Shown here piece after piece: positions 1-8,598 of a stretch of 21,129 bases of DNA. Both the position numbers and the translations under genes were made by a program. Each line of letters begins with the position of its first letter. The first letter of the stretch is position 1. The DNA is taken from assembly GCF_000003605.2 (NCBI RefSeq), contig NW_003148771.1:1-21129 (forward strand), read 5' to 3'. The notes beneath the pieces were generated by a model that saw nothing but the letters and a program-made list of their open reading frames with translations, was not told where the DNA came from and did no database searches. The DNA comes from Saccoglossus kowalevskii (lineage: Eukaryota > Hemichordata > Enteropneusta > Harrimaniidae).

Positions 1-330
1 GTAGATACACAGTTGAATTATATACTAATGACAGTAGCTAAACAGTTGAATTATATACTAATGACAGTACCTAAACAGTTTAATTATATACTCATGACAG
101 TAGCTAAACAGTTGTATTATATACTAATGAAGGTAGCTAAACAGTTGGATTATATACTAATGACAGTAGATACACAGTTGAATTATATACTAATGACAGT
201 AGCTAAACAGTTGAATTATATACTAATGACAGTAGCTAAACAGTTGTATTATATACTAATGACAGTAGCTAAACAGTTGTATTATATACTAATGAAGGTA
301 GCTAAACATTTGAATGATAATCTAATGACA
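1..330 (+). repeat. 33-bp minisatellite, 10 copies
   Basis: Ten head-to-tail units of exactly 33 bp fill the start of the window and probably continue beyond it to the left. Each unit starts with GTAGCTAAACAGTTG or a close variant and ends with CTAATGACA or CTAATGAAG. Because 33 is a multiple of three, one plus-strand frame stays open and would read an 11-residue repeat of the type NYILMTVAKQL. I see no sign that it is translated. Units 1 and 6, 2 and 7, and 4 and 9 are identical, so a five-unit (165-bp) block appears to have been duplicated. Unit 10 (298-330) is the most diverged, as is usual at the edge of an array. Confidence 0.95.
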
Positions 331-596
331 GTATGTCAGCATCATTTATTTTATGATTTTGTCATATTACCTCAAACCCTGCAAATAGAAGTGTGCATGG
401 AATCATGGGAAGGAAATGTGTACATTGCCATGTGATAACTGTCATAAAGGTGATTGACAGGTCATCCTTGTTTTCAAATCTGGAAAGACAGTTGAAATAT
501 ACCAGGTTTGTTTGTGATTCACATAACAAAGTGTGTTTACAAGTCTGGAAGGAGAATTGGAGTCTACCAGATGTGCTGTTATTTGAATAACAAAGT
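331..596. other. unclassified spacer, no gene seen
   Basis: AT-rich sequence between the minisatellite and the LTR-like region. The short open frames here are not recognisable. Two related stretches with AACAAAGTGTGTTTA (about 526-540) and AACAAAGTATGTTTA (about 589-603) are a weak direct repeat. The true 5' edge of the following LTR could lie inside this interval. Confidence 0.5.
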
Positions 597-697
597 ATGT
601 TTATGATCTACTGAGTTGCCTACGTGACACAGCTGCTAGCAAGATCACATTCTGATTGGCTCATGTGGAAACCCAGGTGGTGTCACTGAATCATGCC

Positions 698-704
698 TAT
701 AAAT
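698..704 (+). promoter_or_regulatory. TATA box in the LTR
   Basis: TATAAAT lies about 510 bp upstream of the primer-binding site. A TCATTTC initiator-like sequence follows about 25-35 bp downstream, the spacing expected of an RNA polymerase II core promoter. In context it would drive the genomic transcript of the plus-strand retroelement. It could be chance in AT-rich DNA. Confidence 0.45.
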
Positions 705-1045
705 TGGACAGACTGACCACAGTTGGAATTCATCATTTCAACTTGGTATCATGTGTGTGCTGCTACAATATTGTGTGACAAGTGATACAGGCTACAACCA
801 TCATTCTTCATGCTCTGCGATCTCCTGCTTTCAGCGGTGCCCTCCAGAATACCAGCGTTCCTCTGCAAGCAAGACTCCTGTATTTCTTCATTGTTGTGTT
901 ACAGAAGCCATTGACTGTCGTCCATTATTATATCCTGGAACTGTGAGTTATCACCAATGCACACTTCCCTAAGTAATCCCCTATTTTAGTCACCTTATTC
1001 ATTGTATTTTTCTGTGCTTTATTTCTTGTAATTATTTTGAGAGGT

Positions 1046-1066
1046 ATTAAAGCCTGGAGCTTTAAT
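1046..1066 (+). terminator. hairpin carrying an ATTAAA polyadenylation signal
   Basis: The arms ATTAAAGC and GCTTTAAT pair perfectly over 8 bp around a CTGGA loop. The left arm contains ATTAAA, a common variant of the polyadenylation hexamer. A GT-rich stretch (about 1075-1088) follows, as expected downstream of a cleavage site. This suits the R/U5 border of an LTR. Confidence 0.45.
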
Positions 1067-1208
1067 TCGATATTTTGGTGTATGTGTATTTCATTACCAG
1101 TACTATTGTCTTGTCTACCCCTTACTAGCAGTGAAACAAAACCTATCTAGTTTGAGTTCTGTAGGTGCCCTCTCATTAGCGATAAGCAGGCCTCACACTT
1201 TGATATTT

Positions 1209-1227
1209 TGATGTCAGAAGTGGGATT
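1209..1227 (+). other. primer-binding site, tRNA-Leu type
   Basis: The core TGTCAGAAGTGGGATT (1212-1227) is the reverse complement of the conserved 3' end of animal tRNA-Leu, which reads AATCCCACTTCTGACA before the CCA tail. The CCA-pairing part reads TGA instead of TGG. It lies just after the proposed LTR end and before gag, where reverse transcription of a Ty3/gypsy element is primed. A degenerate GGATTC-like short repeat follows (about 1222-1262), then about 185 bp of leader before gag. Confidence 0.75.
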
Positions 1228-1412
1228 GTAATTCGGATTCGGATTGCGATTCTGATTTGGATTTTATTGTCAGTAATTCCTTGACTAAATTAACTGTTTC
1301 GTAGCTGCTCATGTCTGCAGATCACGGTGTCGTCAGACCAGCTTGTACTGCTAGGCAGATATTAAATTTCTTTATTTAATACTACTGGAACTTGATTTAC
1401 ACCTTTTCAAGC

Positions 1413-2290
1413 ATGGATATTGTTATTGAACTCGACGAGTTAGGTAATAGATTAGGGTATAAGCGAGAAGAGCTGACTCAATTTGTGAGGGCAGAGCGTG
1501 AGAAGCGAGAGCATGAGAAGAAAGAGAAAGAGCGTCAAGAAAGGGCTGAGAGAGCAGCCAAACGTGAGGCTGAAAGGTTGAGAATTTAGATAGAGAACAT
1601 GAAAGTGTTGAGACTACGTGCGGAAGCTAATGGTCAAACTGGAGGCTTAGAACAGTTGACACAGTACATTGTTAGTTCTAAGGGTCCAACGCTACCTTTG
1701 TTTGATGAGACATGGATGCATTTCTTTTAAGATTCGAGCGATTTACTGCAACTCAGAAATGACCACATGATAGTTGGGTTATGAATCTTAGTGCATTATT
1801 GACATGCAAAGCTTTGTATGTGTTTCTGCATTGTCTGCAGCAGAGTCAATCGATTACAATGTTGTAAAGGCAGCTTTGTTGAAGCATAGAAAGAAATTTC
1901 GAACTAGTAGGGCAGAAGGTGGTGAGAGCATTTTGCAATTTTTAGCTATATTAAGTAGTTATTTTGACCATTGGGTAGAGCTGTCTGCAGTTGTTAGGAG
2001 TTTTGATGAAGCTAAGGACTTAGTGATGAGAGATTAACAGATGAGTACTTTTGGTAATGAGTTGTCTATTTTCATAGGGGAAAGATCACCTAAGTCAGTT
2101 ATAGAAATGGCTGAATTAGCTGATAAGTTTAGAGACGCACGTAGACAGACAGGTGGTAAAAATCAGAAATCTAGCCAGTTTCAAGGAGGTTGTCAGAAAG
2201 GTAAAGCGAATGTCAGGCTGTTATATTTGTTGTGATCCAAATCACTGTGCTGTCAGTTGTCCTAAGCTTTATAAAAGTGTCAACTGCATG
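1413..2290 (+). pseudogene. gag: gag of the plus-strand Ty3/gypsy element
   Basis: Gag is the structural protein that packages retroelement RNA into cytoplasmic particles. The frame starts at ATG 1413. It has a short N-terminus, then a Glu/Lys/Arg-rich probable coiled coil (about residues 25-58), and is cut by TAG at 1587-1589. The sequence remains gag-like beyond this, with a capsid/SCAN-like stretch at about 1720-2140 that includes AESIDYNVVKAALLKH and ERSPKSVIEMAELADKF. A CCHC zinc knuckle of pattern C-x2-C-x4-H-x4-C follows at 2219-2260. At least three frame changes and in-frame stops, including TAA at 2035-2037, interrupt it. The SCAN-like resemblance is from family knowledge and was not tested. 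Confidence 0.8.
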
Positions 2291-2299
2291 TTAAGTCAG

Positions 2300-3093
2300 C
2301 TGCTATGTTGGCATGTGATCAGAATAGTAATGATTCACAGAAAGTCAGTGCTACTTGTGTAGTTCATGAAATTACAGATGCAAGTAGGCTATATATAGAT
2401 ACACCTTTCTATGTTGGTGAGGTCGAGGCACTGTGTATGAGGACCCTAGTGTATGGTCTTATTATTGGTAATATTAGTGGAGCTAGGGGGCCAAGGATCC
2501 TGATCTTGGTTGGAAGCTAGGTTTAGCTCATGAAGTATGGCCTGGTGAGGTTAGTTCAGCCTCGGGTGGTGAACATAGTACTCCTTCGAGTGATGAGACT
2601 AGTGTGCCTTCTGGTGATGAAGGTTGTTGTCCTTCGGGTAATGAGACTAGTGTTCCTTCAGGTAATGAAGGTTGTACATCTACTAGTATTCAGGCTAGTG
2701 TGCCCTATATGGATGAAGGTTGTTCTCCAGGTGTTGAGATAAAAGAGCCTTCAGCAAGTGGGAGTGGTTGTGAACCCTCCAGTAATTCTAGTCAGGATGA
2801 TAGTGTTGATGTTGTACAGGTGGCACAGACTAGGGCTAGGAAGTTAGCTGAAAAGAAGCCATTACGTAGGCTTATAGTTCCTGGGTTTAAGGAGTTGCAT
2901 AATGAGGTTGATACTAATGGTGGTAAGAAACCTATTACTGTGGATGCAGTGCGAGAGGCACAGCACTCTGATTCCACATTAGAGCGTGCTAGGAAGTTAG
3001 TGAGTACAGGTGAGGAGTTGATCACATGTCGTAACAATCGGGCAAGGTTTGTGATGAACAAGGGGCTGATGTATAGAGTTTCAGTCACCTCAT
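2300..3093 (+). pseudogene. pol: protease remnant and acidic linker of pol
   Basis: About 2380-2490 encodes a stretch with YIDTPFYVGEVEALCM and LIIGNISGAR. This is the C-terminal half typical of aspartic proteases in this group of elements. The N-terminal half, including the catalytic D-S/T-G loop, is not found between the gag knuckle and this point, so it seems deleted. A one-base frame change near 2494 leads into a Ser/Gly/Glu-rich linker, which contains a 48-bp duplication. The linker ends in a basic segment and a stretch resembling the region just before integrase (RFVMNKGLMYR). The last part runs into TGA at 3096-3098. Confidence 0.7.
2593..2688 (+). repeat. 48-bp duplication in the pol linker
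   Basis: Two adjacent, diverged copies of a 48-bp unit, starting with ATGAGACTAGTGT at 2593 and again at 2641. The length preserves the frame and adds 16 residues of the kind ETSVPSG-DEGCCPSG. It probably arose by replication slippage in a low-constraint linker. Confidence 0.75.
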
Positions 3094-3117
3094 GTTGATA
3101 GAGGATGAGTGTGTTCC

Positions 3118-3198
3118 CAATTAGTTGTACCATTTTGTTATCATGATAAAGTACTAGCACTTGCTCATGAGTCAGTTATGGCAGGTCATCTGGGAGCA
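3118..3198 (+). pseudogene. pol: integrase N-terminal zinc-finger start, truncated
   Basis: The plus-strand frame starting at CAA 3118 reads a segment containing LALAHESVMAGHLG. This is the start of the HHCC zinc-binding domain of Ty3/gypsy integrases, with the two histidines spaced H-x6-H. The domain is cut off after GHLGA at 3198, before its cysteine pair. From there the DNA belongs to the minus-strand element. Its position directly after the protease and linker, with no RT in between, is the basis for the Gmr1-like call. Confidence 0.75.
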
Positions 3199-3204
3199 TT
3201 GATG

Positions 3205-3690
3205 ATCGAGAATTTAAATACGCATCCATTTCATCATCATCAAATGGATCGCTTGTAATGGAAGACACGTTAAACGTCGGAGCTCCTGATAGTGTATCTG
3301 CGATATACAGTTCATCACCAGGGATGTAGTTAATTTGATAGTCATATTGCATTAGATGCATACGCATTCGTTTGATGCGCGTTGGCAATTCGCAGAGTGA
3401 CTTAGATCCCAATAGTGTGATCAAGGGTTTATGATCTGTTCAGATACTGTTCGAAATGATTACATCGTCAGATTGCAGATATAGATTCTTTCTCAATTTG
3501 CGCATAGCGAGTTTCGGCTGGAAGTAGAGATCTTGATGCATACGCAACTGGCTTCCAAATATTGTCATTATCCAGTTGTCTCAAAACTGCGCCAAGCCCA
3601 TACAAAGAGCTATCCACTGATACACGGGTTTCACGAGATGGATCAAACATCGCCAGTGTTGGAGTCATACAAATCAAATTCTTTATTGTT
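3205..3690 (-). pseudogene. pol: RNase H of the minus-strand element
   Basis: This domain degrades RNA in the RNA:DNA hybrid. Its first catalytic aspartate is in RVSVDSSLYGLGAVL, a glutamate is in RYAQIEKE (both within 3468-3677), and the C-terminal aspartate is in LYIADTLS (within 3176-3424). A frame change separates the two parts between about 3424 and 3468. The ADTLS motif normally ends in SRAP; here it reads SGAP. The coding sequence runs on into an acidic linker (DPFDDDEMDAYLN) and then stops at the junction with the other element at about 3199-3205. Confidence 0.8.
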
Positions 3691-4480
3691 TCAAACGCTT
3701 TATCTTGAACATCTCCCCAATACCATGATTGTTTAGTTGATAGTAACTATCTGAATGACTTGGAGTGAGTTGCCAAATCTGGGACAAATTTACCAAGATG
3801 ATTAACCATCCCCATGAACCTACGGAGATCGGGTATCAGCCTTGATACAGACTTCTCTAATCACGTGACCAGCAAAAATGATTTCTTGTACTCTTGCTAC
3901 GATTTAGTGTTACACTATGTTCAGCAAGACGTTTAAGTACTTTATCTAGTCTCGCGTCATGTTCTGCTTCATTTGCACCGAAGACAACAATGTCATCCAT
4001 CAGGTCTGCTACTCTTTCGAGACCACTTAACATACTGTGAATTTGTCGTTGATAGTGATCCGGAGTAGAGTTAATACCAAAGGGTAGATGCTGATAGCAG
4101 TAACGACCAAATGGTGTAATGAAACATGTGGCTAATTGAGAGAGTTCATCTGCGAGTCGAATCTGGTGGAAACCTCGATTAGCGTCAAGCATTGAAAATA
4201 CTTTCGCACCAGCCATCTGAACCAGAACGTGATCCACGGTAGGAGGTTGATGTCATTCGCGTTTCACTGATTCATTTAATTTAGTGAAACCACAACAAAT
4301 CCGGACACCATCTTTCTTTTGAACAACGACGATTGGTTGATCGGTTCGGTGACTTTACGTTCATCCTTGACTCTTGGCAAGAGTGGTATAGCAATACGGC
4401 GAGGTATTGGAACTGAGTACGGTTTTGCATTGTCCTTCAACTGGAGCTTATATGGATGGGGCATTTCACCTAAACCTTTT
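3690..4480 (-). pseudogene. pol: reverse transcriptase of the minus-strand element
   Basis: The enzyme copies element RNA into DNA. After the PHPYKLQLKDNAKPYSVPIPRR entry region, frames break near 4280-4350 and a stop falls just before the PTVDHVLVQMAGAKVF-type stretch. Palm motif A is intact as FSMLDANRGFHQI (catalytic Asp at 4184-4186). The YxDD box reads LMDDIVVFG with both aspartates (3992-4000). The thumb/connection follows in another frame (about 3770-3840, including RRFMGMVNHLGKF). Met before the Asp pair in place of Val is common in this lineage. It is inactive because of frame breaks, not active-site loss. Confidence 0.85.
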
Positions 4481-4860
4481 AACAGTTGGGCGTAATTCTC
4501 TATACTACTTACATTGAAGGATACAAGTTCGAGGTAACTGGTATCTTGTCCCCGTAGTGATAACCCACTGCCAGCGATGAAGCATATCTCGACCTGTGTA
4601 TGATTATTGTGAGTTTCAATGTTCGCTTGAAATGACCCTAGTGCATATAGTAGTTGTAGGGGTGTGAGGATTTTGTCTCTGAAATGTTTTTCATAAACAT
4701 TGTTAGAAATAACATTAACGTCTGCACCTGTGTCAACACGAAATCTGAGAGTGGTACCATCTACACTGAGATTAACATACCCATCACCTGACTGTCCACC
4801 TTGACCAATAAACCCTAGAAATGCTTCAGGTTTGTCATCTTGTGTTATACCATGTACATT
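4480..4860 (-). pseudogene. pol: aspartic protease of the minus-strand element
   Basis: The frame continuing from the second zinc knuckle enters a retropepsin-like domain. The catalytic motif DTGA lies at 4723-4734 in the context RFRVDTGADVNVIS, preceded by the usual G-Y-V-N-L-S-V-D-G strand. The domain would cut the Gag-Pol polyprotein as a homodimer. It runs without a stop into the N-terminal part of reverse transcriptase (about 4276-4480), so the active-site half of this enzyme is preserved, unlike in the plus-strand element. Confidence 0.8.
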
Positions 4861-4884
4861 GGTAGCTTTTGATATACTAGTCTG

Positions 4885-5676
4885 CGATGATCTACACACA
4901 GCAGCATAATGACCACGAGTTCCACACTTTCTACAGTCTGCATTTTGATCTGGGCACCTTTTACGGTCATGAGTCCCTCTACCACAATAGACGCAAGCAC
5001 TGTCACTGGATGTGTGACCTTTAACCTTATTCTGAGTGCTCTGAAAAGTAGACTGCGCAGTGACATTACGTTTCTAGTACTTTTTCTTAGCAGGGTTACT
5101 GCTTTTATTAACATAACCAACAACTGTACCATGTGACATATCTTTATCCATAGACTGTAAACGAGCAGACAAATTTCAAGTGTTTTCTTGAGAGTTAGCT
5201 TCCATTCATGTAGTAGTTTTTTCAGAGTAGTTTGATCAGTAACACCAACTATCAAACGATCTATAATAAGGGAATCATGTAGATCGCCAAAATTGCAGTT
5301 TGAGGCAATTTTCAACACTGCAGCATAGAGATGATCGAAATTCTCATCAGGTTTCTGGACACGCATATTAAATCGATAACGTTCGTAAGTCTCATTTGTC
5401 TAACCCACACACAATACACGCATTTTGTCCATAACGATTTCGATATATTGTTTGTCACCTTCACTGTCAAAACTGAGTGAGTCGAACTCGGAGTGCCGAC
5501 TTAGAGACACGTGTGAGTACAGTGGCAGTACGGAGTTTATTGTCTTTCTCGAGAAGACCTGAAGATATGTCATAGTTCATCCATACCTGTTCAAAAAGTT
5601 TCCAGTCAGCAGCGCGACTTCTATCATCAGAGAGGTCCAACTTGTCGGGAAAAGGAACGTGAGAGCAAGATGCCAT
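4885..5676 (-). pseudogene. gag: gag of the minus-strand Ty3/gypsy element
   Basis: The probable start is the ATG at 5674-5676, giving MASCSHVPFPDKLDLSDD. A capsid-type sequence follows (ADWKLFEQVWMNYDISSG; later RVQKPDENFDHLYAAVLKIA), broken by frame changes near 5470-5500 and by a TAG just upstream of the 5366 segment. The nucleocapsid part carries two zinc knuckles in one frame, C-VY-C-GRGT-H-DRKR-C (about 4955-5000) and C-RK-C-GTRG-H-YAAV-C (about 4890-4935). Both keep every metal ligand. An upstream in-frame methionine would add about 30 residues, but these look like leader sequence. Confidence 0.8.
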
Positions 5677-5766
5677 TTTTTCGTGATCCACTAGAGGTGG
5701 CGAGCTGAGAATTTTCTGAGAATAATGCTGACCAGGATGGAGAGTGCTATAAACTTGAAGATGCAA

Positions 5767-6463
5767 TAGAAATCACGTTTGCCAATTCATGTCCATGCCA
5801 AACACTGATTAAATTATATGTTGCAACTTTCAAAATACAACAAACGAAAGCAGTGTCATCCATGACTTTATTTTCGAATTTTGTCAATTAGATTGTAACT
5901 TATTGAACCATTTGTAGTTCTATAGAATTTGGCAATTTCAGGATTATTTTGTTTTTATTATTGCTTGTTTATTAATCTTTATTCTTCCTCGGAGAAAAAC
6001 TACTCAGCTTGCCATGCAATGCTTGCTACAATTTAGGTATTATATTAATGCTCAGTTTGTTTGGTGTTACCTTGTTTGTTACCTACACTGTAGATCTTGA
6101 AACTACACTACGATGGTCGAATTCACCTGATGCAACTTTGCTATAGAAAACTTAAGAATAACCAGTCCTCGTTCGTCCCCAGGTGTATCAGTTGTGAACA
6201 CCTTCTCTTGAAGTTCAATAAACGGTTCGTCTTATCCCTTCTCCATGATTCGTATAACACCAATGTGTTTGACTATGAACAAACCACAGGGGCCTGACGA
6301 TCTATATATGACTGCTGAGATCCACATGGAATAATAAAACAATATCTGTTGAGATGCAGAAAGCTAATTTATTATCTTGAGCAAGTTCACTGAATTGTCA
6401 CGAACTTGTTTATATTGTTATGTTACATGTTGCATTTAATTTAGCGAATCAGTAAAATTAAAA
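5767..6463. other. AT-rich spacer, no gene recognised
   Basis: It should contain the 5' leader or LTR of the minus-strand element if any survives. I found no tRNA-complementary primer site, no convincing TG...CA ends and no tandem structure. A short plus-strand frame at 6097-6297 has no recognisable sequence. Confidence 0.5.
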
Positions 6464-6895
6464 GCCAGTCAATGATATAGCGGTTGTCGCATCAGACTTG
6501 TGATCGGTAGACCCAAGTTCAAATCCTACCTTAGGCTGAACATCAAAAGAGTCGACCCCTACCCTGGGTGAGTGCGCCACAGACTCACTCAATTCCACTG
6601 GCCGAGATACATTCACTAACGAATTCGACTTTAGGGGAACCTTGGTTATGGTTCGCAGGTGCTTGAGTTCGACCGAGCCTGGTTGACGCCAGGATAGCGC
6701 ATTTGCCATTTGATAGAGAGATGGCCACACAGCCCTGTCATATAGTCCCAAACATGAATATGACTTCTGTGACAAAAATACACTATGTGTCAGCACTAGC
6801 ACTTGAAATTTGCACATAAAAAATAAGTCAGGAGAGACAACAGTGACATTGAATGTCTGGAACTGTCGCCTAGCACCAAAAAATAAATAAAAAAC
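6464..6895 (+). mobile_element. probable tRNA-derived SINE
   Basis: The left end looks like a tRNA-type RNA polymerase III promoter. An A-box-like TAGCGGTTGTCG (about 6478-6489) is followed, about 27 bp on, by a B-box-like AGTTCAAATCC (6516-6526). Between them CTTGTGA (6497-6503) sits where an anticodon loop would be; read as a 7-base loop it gives TGT (Thr). The acceptor and anticodon stems do not pair well, so this is a SINE head and not a functional tRNA. The body continues for about 350 bp to an A-rich tail, CACCAAAAAATAAATAAAAAA (about 6876-6896). The right limit is inferred from this tail. The long minus-strand open frame over the same interval is a shadow. Confidence 0.5.
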
Positions 6896-7052
6896 AGTGA
6901 AATAATTATGTGTTTTCAATATCTTAACAAAACCACACATGTAAGAAGAGTTTACTCACTTGATCTATGCGAAGCATTTTACTGTATCTTTTAGAGCACC
7001 TACAACGTATTTAACACAATTACACTATACACCACGCATTTGCGACAGTTGT

Positions 7053-7304
7053 GTTGATAAACATTGCTTTTCCCAAAATCCAATGCGCTTCTCTAATGAA
7101 ATCACGAGTACTAGTTTTACCCTGGGCGCCGCTTGCACTAATTACAGCCGGCGACTCTTTCAATACCTTGCAAACACCCAAAACAAAATACTTAATTAAA
7201 GCTTGGTAACCTTTCTGTTTGTACAAGTTGATGTGCGCAACAGTCAAAATCGCCTCCATCACCCATATCACATGCATGCGCGGCGCGACGACTTTTAACG
7301 CCCT
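7053..7304 (+). mobile_element. MITE-like repeat, copy A (left end degraded)
   Basis: This stretch aligns, with many substitutions, to 14647-14845. Shared blocks are TTGATAAACATTG, CTAATGAAA, TAATTAA, CACCCATAT and GGCGCGACGAC. Its right end is CATGCGCGGCGCGACGAC...AACGCCCT, followed at once by TTAA (7305-7308), a likely target-site tetranucleotide. The matching left inverted repeat seen in copy B is not recognisable here. It has no coding capacity. Confidence 0.65.
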
Positions 7305-7308
7305 TTAA

Positions 7309-8267
7309 GGCCAACTGATATTCCAGACTGCGTTTATGGAAGTGATTTCATGTCAAATGCTACTGCCAATGCTGATAAATGATTGGCGAATGCAATTTCA
7401 CCAGTTCCTTCTATTGAACATCTATGAGAAATAGGATAAAGTTCAGGTTCAATCGCCGATGTCAGAAAGCAGCATGATTTTGAGCATATGTTTTAATAAT
7501 TTCCTTTGATATTACATCCTAATACTATAAAAACGCTACTAGACATGCGATTCAAATTTTTCATAACTGTATCAAAAATTGATTTAATCCACGTAAAAGT
7601 TTGTTTCTCGGCAAATTTTATGTTATGCAGTCTATATCTTTGTGTTATTTTAGTTCCGTTTTTATGTAATGCAGTCCGTCGGTACGTTAAAGACAATGTC
7701 CATCATTATAATACCATGGACAAGTAAACAAGTCATTCGCTGCCAAGTCAGCTAGCTACATGCTTCATGCAGCATCCCACCATCACCCCCTCATCCCTCC
7801 AAAAATAACTTACTGAACCAACCAAAACCGTTCTGTGCATATGTTCTCAGGAATTCTACATTAAAATAAATATTCACATTATAGCGTTACAATAGAAAAA
7901 TATGAAATGAAGCAAACATCACCGGTATTCTCTACTCAACTGTACACAAACTCCAAAATCGCCTTCCTTCGACATATGAACATTTTTGCTTACAACCCTT
8001 TTTTAATCGAAACCGGCGCAATTTCAAGTTGGCCATTCTGTACACGTTTTGTTACCTCAAGAGCCAAATCAATATAATACGAAAGCCAATATCAGTAGAG
8101 TATCCAAGGTCTTAACAACAGATTATATAGTGGCAACTGCATAGGTATGTCTCTCACGCAAGCTTTTTGTTCCATTCAGTGTAACTTTTTTCTGATTCAG
8201 CATCCCTCAAATACTAATATTTTCAGGTTTTCCTCGTAAATACTCTGGCGGGCGAGAATGAGCGAGC
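7309..8267. other. spacer without recognised genes
   Basis: AT-rich unique-looking sequence. Short overlapping open frames on both strands (about 7493-7727) have no recognisable motif and look like chance. No RNA gene or repeat was seen before the satellite begins near 8268. Confidence 0.5.
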
Positions 8268-8414
8268 TGTACGCCATATAAATTCTAGGATGGAGTGGTT
8301 TATAGCGAGTGGAACGCCACATAGATAATAGAATAAGGTGATATTATTGTGAGTGGGACGCCACATACATTATACGATAGAGTGGTATATAGCAAGTGGA
8401 ACGTCACATAGATT

Positions 8415-8443
8415 ATATTATTATTATTATTATTATTATTTTA
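8415..8443 (+). repeat. (ATT)n microsatellite, the LINE tail
   Basis: About nine ATT units, which on the minus strand form the (AAT)n 3' tail of the LINE. It marks the priming end of the insertion. Confidence 0.85.
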
Positions 8444-8543
8444 TTTCCATTTCTCTAAAGAAATATACCCCACTAACCTGGGGGAACAGGTTACAATGCG
8501 AAAGTTACAGGCGTGACTTTAATTGCCTCAATAAAATAAAGTA

Positions 8544-8580
8544 TTATATATATATATATACACATACACACACATATACA
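8544..8580 (+). repeat. (TA)n/(CA)n microsatellite in the LINE 3' UTR
   Basis: A TA run changes into CA-rich sequence. It lies between the ORF2 stop and the 3' tail and is likely variable in length. Confidence 0.8.
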
Positions 8581-8598
8581 ACTCATCTATTGGAGAAC

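Larger units (their letters stand above)
597..1197 (+). repeat. probable 5' LTR of a Ty3/gypsy element
   Basis: This interval is called an LTR from its position and signals, not from a matching second LTR, which is absent from the window. It lies immediately upstream of a tRNA-Leu-type primer-binding site. It contains a TATA box (698-704) and an ATTAAA signal within a hairpin (1046-1066), and plausibly ends with CACA at 1194-1197. The layout fits U3 up to about 725, R to about 1080 and U5 to about 1197. The left boundary is a guess at a TGT trinucleotide. A short plus-strand open frame (751-972) falls inside and is not recognisable as a gene. Confidence 0.5.
597..3198 (+). mobile_element. truncated Ty3/gypsy element, Gmr1-like order
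   Basis: The order LTR, tRNA-Leu primer site, gag, protease remnant, linker and integrase zinc-binding start is seen on the plus strand with many frame breaks. The sequence switches at about 3198 to an unrelated element in the opposite direction. No reverse transcriptase or RNase H lies between protease and integrase. This matches the Gmr1-like group, Ty3/gypsy elements with a Ty1/copia-like pol order, in which RT follows integrase. The 3' half (rest of integrase, RT, RNase H, 3' LTR) is missing. The copy cannot move by itself. Confidence 0.75.
3199..5766 (-). mobile_element. second Ty3/gypsy element, truncated, minus strand
   Basis: Reading leftward from about 5676, the minus strand encodes gag with two CCHC knuckles, protease, reverse transcriptase and RNase H. 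This is the ordinary Ty3/gypsy order. The sequence ends at about 3199-3205, in the linker after RNase H, so integrase and the 3' LTR are absent. The 5' end is not clear: I found neither a primer-binding site nor an LTR between 5767 and 6460. It differs from the plus-strand element in both sequence and domain order. Several in-frame stops and frameshifts make it inactive. Confidence 0.85.

Noticed and set aside
13-435. 140-codon frame over the 33-bp minisatellite
   Set aside because: It is open only because the unit length is a multiple of three. No promoter or domain supports a gene.
751-972. 73-codon plus-strand frame as a host gene
   Set aside because: It lies within the LTR-like region upstream of a primer-binding site and has no recognisable motif.
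6476-6530. Functional tRNA-Thr gene
   Set aside because: The promoter boxes are present, but the acceptor and anticodon stems do not pair properly and an A-rich-tailed body follows, as in a SINE.
6458-6940. 160-codon minus-strand frame
   Set aside because: It is antisense to the SINE candidate and has no domain features.
7493-7727. Overlapping open frames on both strands
   Set aside because: They are short, AT-rich and mutually antisense, with no motif.
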